6,362 nt of DNA from Spirochaetota bacterium (GTDB taxonomy: Bacteria > Spirochaetota > Spirochaetia > B11-G9), in assembly GCA_003641695.1 (NCBI GenBank), contig QNBL01000165.1:1-6362 (forward strand). Direction: 5' to 3'. The notes under the pieces were generated by a model. The model did not search any database. It was not told the DNA's origin and worked only from the letters and a program-made list of their open reading frames with translations. The first letter of the stretch is position 1. The number at the start of each line of letters is the position of its first letter. This document shows positions 1 to 6,362 of the stretch, piece after piece. The position numbers and the translations under genes are program-made.

Positions 1-3000
1 AAAAAAATTGATAATAGAATGGATAGGCTGAAGGAAGAGACCATTAGCCTGCTTGAAGATCGATTACAGCGCCATATATCCTATTCATCCATATCTCCTT
101 CCATTTTTATTTTTCTTGAAATGCGGGATGTAGTTATCATGGAAAAAGAGGGAGATAAAGAACTCCTCAAAGTCGGCAGAATCAGGGTACATTACTCCCT
201 GCTGCAGCTTATCAAAGGGAATTATAGCAGCTCTTTGAAAGAAATAAGTATTGTCAAGTCAAGGTTGAATTTTGATTTAAAAAAAGATAAAGATTTGCTG
301 ACTCTTTTTACCTCCGGCAAGACAGGAACCGGAAGAATAAACCTGCCACAGGTAGTACTCAGTGGAAAAAATCTTTCTGTTACCGTAAAGAATGGAGAAA
401 ACACTTTTGTTCTGGAAAAATTTTTTTTTAAAGTATCTACTGCGGATCAAGGTCTGAAGTTTTCAACAAAAGGAAAAATCAGCGGGAAAATCAGTACTAA
501 ATGGTTTACCCGTGGCAGTGCACGTTTTAAATACTCCGGTAGTATTAACAAGTCGTTGACCGATTTTAACAGCAGACTTGCCTTAAAAGCCCTTTCCACC
601 AATCTGTTTTCCCTGAACTCACTATCTGTTCAGATCCAGAGGGCTGATGAATTGCTGGTAATCAGGAAGATTGAAGACAGTTCACCGCTGGATATGGAAA
701 TAAGCTATAATTCCCGAAGTAAAGACGCTGTCCTTTCGATTATTTGTGAAAAGTTTATCCCCTCTGATTATCTATTCTCCCTGCGTGAAAACAAATTCGT
801 TAATAATTGGATTTCAGGAATCTATTCCCTGGATCTTTCCATCAATTATTCCTTGATCACAGAAGAACTTTCATATAAGGGCAGTGCCGTTATTAAAGGA
901 AAAAACAAAGTACTGGGTGGTAAATACAATTTCAAGACAGAACTGTCGGGAGATAATGAGGAGGTTACATTCAAGTATGCCAGGTTAGTTTCCCCATTAG
1001 GTAACTATTACTACCAGGGCAGCTTTTTTCTTGACAGAATGCTTCCCGATGGATTTCTTTCAGTGAGAAATGGACAGTATAAAAACAATACATTAGAGGG
1101 AACTTTTTTCTTCCGTTTGATAGAAAACGATTTGGAAATCAGCGGTTCAACGGTTGAGTTAAACGGAATAAATTTCAAGAATATAGAGGGAGAGGTAAAA
1201 AAATACAGTGATGATTTCGATTTCTCAGCATCCTTTACCGTTGTAAACACTGAAGGTCCGGATAACAAGACTACAATAGAGGGGAATTTTCAGTATGCTC
1301 CCGAACTTTTTATGCAGCTGAATATTATCACCGATAATTTACCGCTGAAGCCCTTTAATAGGTATACAGGGAAAATATATACCAATAGTGTAGTTTTGAA
1401 TGCAGAAGGCTTTCTTACCACTGATTTTAAGAAATTTTCATTCTCCCTGGTCAATGTAAAGCTGAAAGATGCATCTGATAACACAAACACAATTTCATTC
1501 AGCTGTACGGGAAACAACGATGGAATCAATATTACAGGAGTCAAAGCACTTTGGCATGGTGAAGAATTGACAGGGGACCTTCTCGCCGAACGGAAGAAAG
1601 GTAATTATACGGTCAGAGCAGATCTTGTATTTAATACTTATCCCTACAATTTCTTTCTCAACGCTGGGAAAGATGGAATTTTTGTAAGGGGTAACTACAA
1701 TCTTTTACTTTCAGCTCAATTCAGCGATACAGGAGTAAACTTTTCTGCCCAAAGCACGTCGCTCCCGGTGCCTTTAAAAGATTATGTAACCGAGGTCTCT
1801 GTAAACTGCAGTGGATATTACCTTAACAATTCCTCCTGGAAAGTACTCTTTGAAAAGGCGGTTATTAAAAATCTCCCGCTGCCGATCGCGGAGAATAAAC
1901 TTGAATTTTCCGGAGAGGTAACCCAGAACCGTGCCTTGTTTAAGGAAATCACCTTTACCGACACACTATCGACTCTCTATGGAGAAAGTACGTTCGAATA
2001 CGACTTAGGCAGAAATAATTACAATGGCAGTATTTTCCTAACGGATGAGCAAAACAATGAAAGTTACAGCGGTTCACTACTGATGACCAAAAATCTTCTT
2101 AACCTGGATGCTGTTTTTTCGGGAACTCCGATAGAACGCTATAAGAAGTCATCCCTGAGCGGTCTACTGTCAGGGAAAGTTTCTGCAGAAGGGAGCAGAA
2201 CAAATCCTGATTTCCAGGCAACAATACGTCTTGACAGGGGAATTTATTCCTCTAACCCTATAGATTTGTCATCATCCATACATTTTAAAAACAGCACTCT
2301 GAGTGTGGATGATTTTACACTGAAATATCAGATGTATTCTTTTTCAGAGGGGAAAGGAAACTTTGACACTAAATCAGGCAAGTACGGTATCTCAGCCAAG
2401 CTTCAGAGTAACATAGGGGGACACAGCATTACTTCGGACCTTTCTCTGCAGGGAGCATTCTTAAGACCTGAGAATCTGCAAAAAATAACCGTAGAAAACC
2501 TGAAGCACCTCTCTTTCAAAGGGAGGTTTGCTTCACAAAATGCAAAAATTGACGGTAAAAAAGCACAAAACTGGTATCTGGATCTTGCCAGGGATGAAAA
2601 CAGTAACTTTAAATTTGAAGGTGGACCAGACAACAGTATATATGGTTTTTTAGAAAAGGATGGTACTTTTAAATGTTCCACTACTGACAGTTTCCCTGTA
2701 AAAACAAACGCTTATGGGAGAATTAAGGACGGGAAGATTGATATTATACTGAAAGACAGCAGAATTAATCTTACTGCCATAAACATTGTAAAGATAGCAG
2801 GATTCCGGTTTTCCGGCGGAGCGGGTTACGGCGATGTTCAGATAACCGGAGAATTACGAGATCCTGATTTTACCGGCACCCTGAATGTAAAGGGAGCGGT
2901 GGGAGAACTCTCCTATCTCATAGATCCTATCGAGCCCTTCAATACAACAATCACCTTTTCAAAAAAGAATATGCATGTATCAACCACTGTTATGAAAAGC

Positions 3001-4176
3001 GGCGATGCGGACGTAACGGGGGAGGCGGATTTTACCTTCAGCAAGTGGGTCCCCGGCAAATACAGACTCGATTTTACTACCATAAATGAACCCGGTGTTC
3101 ACCTGCTGTACCGTATCGGATCAATCGGATTAGGGATCAATGGCTATGCAGCGGGGAATTTTAGAATCGAAGGCCTTGGCTCCCAGATAAAAATTTCCGG
3201 CAAACTAAAGGTGGACAAATCCATCATTGCCCTCGGACAGACAGAAAAAAGCAGCGTAGAGGGGTCATCCAACATCTCTGTCGATATGGAATTCACTACC
3301 GGCCGGAAGGTAGAAGTATTATGGCCTTCGACGAATCTGCCTATAATAAAGGCGAATACGGAACCGGATCAGACGCTCCATGTTGTAATGGATGGAAACA
3401 GCGGCACATACAGTGTCAAAGGTGATATTGCCGTAAAATATGGAGAAATCTATTACTTTCAGAGGAATTTCTATCTTACCAGTGGTACAATTATCTTTAA
3501 TGAAAACGAAGAATCTTTTGATCCCCTTGTTGACTTTGAAGCCCGGATAAGAGAAGTTGATTCAAAAGGAGAGGTTGTCAATGTATACATGTATCTGGAC
3601 AAGACCCCTTTGAGTAAGTTCTCACCGCGATTTGAATCAGATCCAGCCCTCCCCACTGTGGAGATTATGGCAATGCTGGGATCAAATGTATTCGCTCAAT
3701 TAGGAAGTGAAAAGGTTGATATAACATCCGCTCTGGTTCTCACGGGAGATCTCGTAAGCCAGTTCAGTATTGTCAGAGGGTTTGAGCAGAAGGTAAAAGA
3801 TATATTTCAGCTGGATCTTTTTTCCATACGGACGCAGATGATACAGAACATTATTCTGGATAGATTCGCAGGAAGCGGTATTAGCGATAATACTTCATCG
3901 GACTTGTTCGGTAAGTATCTTGACAATACCACCATATATTTGGGAAAGTATTTCGGTAATTCACTGTTTTTACAGACGATGGTTCAGCTTGGAACAACCA
4001 GCGGGTTTTCAGAGGATTACACAGGAAATGAATCGTTACAGATTCAGACAACTATAAATCTTGAATGGGAAACTCCTTTTTTCCTTCTTGATTTAGCCAT
4101 AGAACCGGATTTTATTAATCCGGTGTCTAGTTTAGATAACACCAGTCTCAGTTTTTCCTGGGGCTTTTCTTACTAA
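1..4176 (+). CDS. tamB: TamB-family translocation/assembly module protein (AsmA-like, DUF490), 5' partial
   Basis: Predicted envelope-spanning periplasmic protein acting with an Omp85 partner in outer-membrane protein assembly and, for the wider AsmA-like family, in phospholipid transport between the membranes. The frame is open from base 1 to the TAA at 4174-4176, giving at least 1,391 residues (numbered here from base 1); E. coli TamB has 1,259. The first ATG, at 19, has no convincing ribosome binding site, and no membrane anchor is visible, although family members begin with one. The real start is therefore probably upstream. Residues 26-46 (ISYSSISPSIF, then an ExRDV motif) and 61-93 resemble the usual AsmA-like N-terminus. 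The middle is a long series of short alternating beta strands with few charged helices, as expected for the hydrophobic groove (beta-taco) fold. The C-terminal TamB domain spans roughly residues 1040-1391. It shows GEIYYFQRNFYLTSG (1148-1162), FDPLVDFEA (1173-1181), SDPALPTVEIMAMLG (1213-1227), a late LDNTTIYLGKYFG segment and a terminal LSFSWGFSY. The gene sits 15 bases before bamA and is probably co-transcribed with it. The family call is strong; the substrate is unknown. Confidence 0.93.
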   Translation, partial: KKIDNRMDRLKEETISLLEDRLQRHISYSSISPSIFIFLEMRDVVIMEKEGDKELLKVGRIRVHYSLLQLIKGNYSSSLKEISIVKSRLNFDLKKDKDLLTLFTSGKTGTGRINLPQVVLSGKNLSVTVKNGENTFVLEKFFFKVSTADQGLKFSTKGKISGKISTKWFTRGSARFKYSGSINKSLTDFNSRLALKALSTNLFSLNSLSVQIQRADELLVIRKIEDSSPLDMEISYNSRSKDAVLSIICEKFIPSDYLFSLRENKFVNNWISGIYSLDLSINYSLITEELSYKGSAVIKGKNKVLGGKYNFKTELSGDNEEVTFKYARLVSPLGNYYYQGSFFLDRMLPDGFLSVRNGQYKNNTLEGTFFFRLIENDLEISGSTVELNGINFKNIEGEVKKYSDDFDFSASFTVVNTEGPDNKTTIEGNFQYAPELFMQLNIITDNLPLKPFNRYTGKIYTNSVVLNAEGFLTTDFKKFSFSLVNVKLKDASDNTNTISFSCTGNNDGINITGVKALWHGEELTGDLLAERKKGNYTVRADLVFNTYPYNFFLNAGKDGIFVRGNYNLLLSAQFSDTGVNFSAQSTSLPVPLKDYVTEVSVNCSGYYLNNSSWKVLFEKAVIKNLPLPIAENKLEFSGEVTQNRALFKEITFTDTLSTLYGESTFEYDLGRNNYNGSIFLTDEQNNESYSGSLLMTKNLLNLDAVFSGTPIERYKKSSLSGLLSGKVSAEGSRTNPDFQATIRLDRGIYSSNPIDLSSSIHFKNSTLSVDDFTLKYQMYSFSEGKGNFDTKSGKYGISAKLQSNIGGHSITSDLSLQGAFLRPENLQKITVENLKHLSFKGRFASQNAKIDGKKAQNWYLDLARDENSNFKFEGGPDNSIYGFLEKDGTFKCSTTDSFPVKTNAYGRIKDGKIDIILKDSRINLTAINIVKIAGFRFSGGAGYGDVQITGELRDPDFTGTLNVKGAVGELSYLIDPIEPFNTTITFSKKNMHVSTTVMKSGDADVTGEADFTFSKWVPGKYRLDFTTINEPGVHLLYRIGSIGLGINGYAAGNFRIEGLGSQIKISGKLKVDKSIIALGQTEKSSVEGSSNISVDMEFTTGRKVEVLWPSTNLPIIKANTEPDQTLHVVMDGNSGTYSVKGDIAVKYGEIYYFQRNFYLTSGTIIFNENEESFDPLVDFEARIREVDSKGEVVNVYMYLDKTPLSKFSPRFESDPALPTVEIMAMLGSNVFAQLGSEKVDITSALVLTGDLVSQFSIVRGFEQKVKDIFQLDLFSIRTQMIQNIILDRFAGSGISDNTSSDLFGKYLDNTTIYLGKYFGNSLFLQTMVQLGTTSGFSEDYTGNESLQIQTTINLEWETPFFLLDLAIEPDFINPVSSLDNTSLSFSWGFSY
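4104..4124. repeat. Perfect 8-bp inverted repeat near the 3' end of tamB
   Basis: ACCGGATT (4104-4111) and AATCCGGT (4117-4124) are exact reverse complements separated by five bases (TTATT). The RNA could form a compact hairpin with a GC-containing stem. It lies within the tamB coding sequence (residues E-P-D-F-I-N-P-V), about 50 bases before the stop codon. No U-run follows, so it does not look like an intrinsic terminator. It may be a chance consequence of the repeated proline codon CCG. A role in mRNA stability or in balancing tamB and bamA expression is only a possibility. Confidence 0.4.
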
Positions 4177-4180
4177 CAAT

Positions 4181-4186
4181 AGGGAG
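4181..4186 (+). promoter_or_regulatory. Ribosome binding site of bamA
   Basis: AGGGAG lies five bases before the ATG at 4192, a good Shine-Dalgarno match at normal spacing. It falls in the 15-base gap after the tamB stop codon. It fixes the bamA start and shows that bamA is translated with its own signal and not only by coupling to tamB. Confidence 0.85.
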
Positions 4187-4191
4187 ATTAT

Positions 4192-6362
4192 ATGAGAAAA
4201 TTAGGAATTATTTTACTTCTGCTTTTATTACCGGTATTGATGATAACCGCTCAACAAGCATGGTATGTAAAAAAACCGATAGTCGAGGTCCGGTTTGAAG
4301 GACTTCATAATGTTTCCAAAACGGATTTATCCAACTTTACCAATCAGTTTACCGGTAAATTGTATACCGATTCCCTGTTTAAAGACATGCAGAGTAAACT
4401 ATTTGCTCTGGATTACTTTAAAAAATTCAGGGCTGAAGCGGAACCCGGGGATCCTGAGAAAAAAAGTGTTATCATTATTTTTTCAGTGGAAGAAAAACCA
4501 GTTGTAGGGAATATAGAAATAGATGGAAATAAAAATGTTTCCGATGGAGATATTCTTGATACAATCCTTCTCAAGAAGGACGATATATTCAGTAAAACAA
4601 AACTAAGGGTTGATGAAAAAGCGATAATGGATCTGTACCTTGACAAGGGTTACCCGGATGTATCCGTTGCCTCAGAAAGCGCAGAAGATGAAGATTCCAA
4701 ACTTGTTAAAGTAACGTTTACCATTGAGGAGGGCTACCAGACCAGAGTTAAGGAGATTGCTTTTTCCGGAAATAACTTCGCTACCGATTCAACCTTGAAA
4801 GGGCTTCTCTCCACCAAGGAACAGAAATTGCTGAAAAAGGGTGTTTTCAAGAATAACCTCCTCGAAGAGGATAAAAAAGCCATTGTAAAATACTATGCCG
4901 ACAGAGGGTACGTTGATGCAAAGGTGGTTGAGATTAAAAAAGACCTTTTAGAGAGCGAGAAAGACAGAAACTTTCTAAAACTGACCTACTACATAGAAGA
5001 GGGGGAACAATGGTTCTTTGAAGGAATATACTTTAAGGGAAATACGCTCTTTAGCAATGATACCCTTAGAGAAAAAGTCCTCCTTAAAGATGGGGATATC
5101 CTCAATCAGTCAAAACTTATAGCCGGCTATACCAAGATAACCGATCTCTACTACAATGACGGGTATATATTTAACGATATAAAGATTGACCAGAAAAGAG
5201 ATTCCAGAGAGAGATCCATTGCCTATACTGTTACAGTTGTTGAAAAGGAACGGGCTCATATAGAGAATATCCTTATCAAAGGAAACGTTAAAACAAAAGA
5301 TCATGTAATCTACAGAGAGATACCTTTGTCTCCCGGTGATGTTTTCAGCAAAGACAAGGTTATTGAGGGAGTCCAAAACCTGTACAATACCGGCCTTTTT
5401 TCTACTATAAACCCCGAAACACCCTACGGTTCAGCAGAAGGGCTTATGGACCTTGTGCTCAACGTAGAGGAAGCAAAAAACACCGATATTCAATTCGGCA
5501 TTACCTTTACCGGCGCAGCAGGCACCTTTCCTGTAGTCGGATTTCTAAAGTGGAACGACAGAAATTTCAGAGGGGAAGGGCAAAATCTCAATATCGGAAC
5601 CGAGCTTTCAACAAACAAACAAAATTTAACCCTGGGTTTTATGGATAACTGGCTTATGGGGAAACGGTGGTCTGCGGGAATTAATTTCTCTTTTGAACAT
5701 CTTTTAAACGAAAATATAAAACAGGACATTATGGGAGCCAGGTTCTCGGAAGATGAATATAATAACGGAACTGCAGCCCCTGACCCGTACAACAGTTACG
5801 ATGAGTGGAAAGATGCTATAGATAATGGCGAAACAATAGATTCTTCGTATCTTATGCAGTATGACAGCCTTGAGTTTGCCACCGGTGTTAATACCGGCTA
5901 TACGTTCCATACGCCCGTGGGCAGGGTAACAACCGGTACGGGTCTTAAAACTTCATTTACCCGGGTTCATTATGATCCTGAAGTATACCGCCCGTATAAT
6001 CCCGCCATAAGAAATAACCTTGATACCTGGCTTTTTAATAACAAACTGTGGCTGAATCTCGGATGGGATACCCGTGATTTTGTAATGAATCCGGGAAAGG
6101 GATTTTTCTTTAACGAAATATTCACCTATGCAGGAGGATTTATCGGCGGGAGAAGCAACTATTTAAAAACCCAGTCAAAGGCAGAAGGTTTCTTTACCCT
6201 CCTTGATGTACCGGTTTCAGATACCTATACATTCAAAACCATACTTGCGCTTCATACGGCATATTCGGCAGTGCTTCCCCAGTACTACTCTTCAAACGGT
6301 TCATGGACAACCGGAGTGGAGGCCACAACAAATGATCTTTTGTTTACCGATGGAATGACCAT
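4192..6362 (+). CDS. bamA: Outer-membrane protein assembly factor BamA (Omp85 family), 3' partial
   Basis: Central component of the BAM machine, which folds and inserts beta-barrel proteins into the outer membrane. The frame is open from ATG 4192 to the window end: 723 complete codons against roughly 810-840 in known full-length BamA proteins. A signal peptide is clear: MRK, a hydrophobic Leu/Ile stretch at residues 5-18, and likely signal peptidase I cleavage after A20 (ITA/QQ), with no lipobox cysteine. Five POTRA domains follow at about 29-101, 102-182, 183-272, 273-353 and 354-428. Most open with a strand and Gly-Asn turn (for example EIDGNKNV, AFSGNN, YFKGNT, LIKGNV) and end in a strand of the VEE or IEEG type. 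The barrel begins near 432, with FLKWNDRNFRGEGQ (451-464) matching the conserved early-barrel region and GWDTRD..MNPGKG (624-637) the conserved mid-barrel region. The loop-6 RGF/RGW-type motif and final strands lie beyond the end. No cysteine occurs in the visible part. A paralogous Omp85 such as TamA is less likely, since TamA usually has three POTRA domains. The gene is immediately downstream of tamB, probably in one operon; in T. pallidum an OmpH/Skp-like gene follows, which cannot be checked here. Confidence 0.95.
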   Translation, partial: MRKLGIILLLLLLPVLMITAQQAWYVKKPIVEVRFEGLHNVSKTDLSNFTNQFTGKLYTDSLFKDMQSKLFALDYFKKFRAEAEPGDPEKKSVIIIFSVEEKPVVGNIEIDGNKNVSDGDILDTILLKKDDIFSKTKLRVDEKAIMDLYLDKGYPDVSVASESAEDEDSKLVKVTFTIEEGYQTRVKEIAFSGNNFATDSTLKGLLSTKEQKLLKKGVFKNNLLEEDKKAIVKYYADRGYVDAKVVEIKKDLLESEKDRNFLKLTYYIEEGEQWFFEGIYFKGNTLFSNDTLREKVLLKDGDILNQSKLIAGYTKITDLYYNDGYIFNDIKIDQKRDSRERSIAYTVTVVEKERAHIENILIKGNVKTKDHVIYREIPLSPGDVFSKDKVIEGVQNLYNTGLFSTINPETPYGSAEGLMDLVLNVEEAKNTDIQFGITFTGAAGTFPVVGFLKWNDRNFRGEGQNLNIGTELSTNKQNLTLGFMDNWLMGKRWSAGINFSFEHLLNENIKQDIMGARFSEDEYNNGTAAPDPYNSYDEWKDAIDNGETIDSSYLMQYDSLEFATGVNTGYTFHTPVGRVTTGTGLKTSFTRVHYDPEVYRPYNPAIRNNLDTWLFNNKLWLNLGWDTRDFVMNPGKGFFFNEIFTYAGGFIGGRSNYLKTQSKAEGFFTLLDVPVSDTYTFKTILALHTAYSAVLPQYYSSNGSWTTGVEATTNDLLFTDGMT

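Noticed and set aside
222..404. Minus-strand open frame of 60 codons, and similar antisense frames at 1011-1268, 1290-1544, 2403-2681, 3471-3656, 4413-4646, 5110-5376, 5490-5792 and 5704-5910.
   Set aside because: All lie wholly within tamB or bamA, whose plus-strand proteins show clear family motifs over the same bases. None has a recognisable domain.
4088..4118. Possible promoter for bamA inside the end of tamB (TTGATT with TTTATT or TATTAA downstream).
   Set aside because: The -10 matches are poor, the spacing is not ideal for the better one, and such AT-rich hexamers are common here. Not supportable without transcript data.
4177..4191. Could the tamB/bamA gap hold a terminator or separate promoter?
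   Set aside because: Only 15 bases, including the ribosome binding site; there is no hairpin or U-run in it, so there is no room for either.
4443..4455. ACCCGGGGATCCT resembles a piece of a common cloning-vector polylinker (SmaI-BamHI), which might suggest an assembly artefact.
   Set aside because: It encodes P-G-D-P in frame inside POTRA1 of BamA; the reading frame and family match continue smoothly on both sides, and no further polylinker sequence follows. Chance match.
4295..4507. Plus-strand 70-codon frame overlapping the start of bamA.
   Set aside because: Out of frame with the signal peptide and POTRA1 of bamA, no ribosome binding site, no recognisable protein. A shadow frame.

Overview
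The window holds two co-directional genes and almost nothing else. A tamB-type gene (AsmA-like/DUF490 superfamily) fills positions 1-4176 and enters already open at its 5' end. It is followed 15 bases later by a bamA gene from 4192, which runs off the 3' end. Both are on the + strand, with no terminator between them. The other open frames inside them are antisense or out-of-frame shadows.

The most likely source is a spirochaete of the Treponema/Spirochaeta/Borrelia lineage. The reasons are the direct tamB-bamA order with no tamA, which matches the Treponema pallidum and Borrelia burgdorferi arrangement; the N-terminal TamB motif around ISYSSISPSIF; and AT-rich, Gram-negative-type coding sequence with Shine-Dalgarno initiation. 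The assignment rests on gene order and remembered family features, not on a search.

Functionally the window is one envelope-biogenesis module. BamA is the outer-membrane 16-strand barrel with five periplasmic POTRA domains that folds and inserts other outer-membrane proteins. TamB is a very long, beta-rich periplasmic protein, normally anchored in the inner membrane by its N-terminus, whose C-terminal DUF490 domain meets an Omp85 protein at the outer membrane. In proteobacteria that partner is TamA; in Borrelia, TamB has been reported to interact with BamA itself. TamB/AsmA-like proteins are also implicated in moving phospholipid between the membranes.

Both genes are incomplete. TamB lacks its start codon and expected membrane anchor. 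BamA has its signal peptide, all five POTRA domains and the first part of the barrel, but stops before the expected loop-6 motif and final strands. I see no mobile element, RNA gene, CRISPR array or undescribed system. The points worth a second look are a long acidic barrel loop in BamA, a beta-signal-like end and internal repeats in TamB, and two nucleotide-level features: a 9-T run and a perfect 8-bp inverted repeat near the tamB 3' end.
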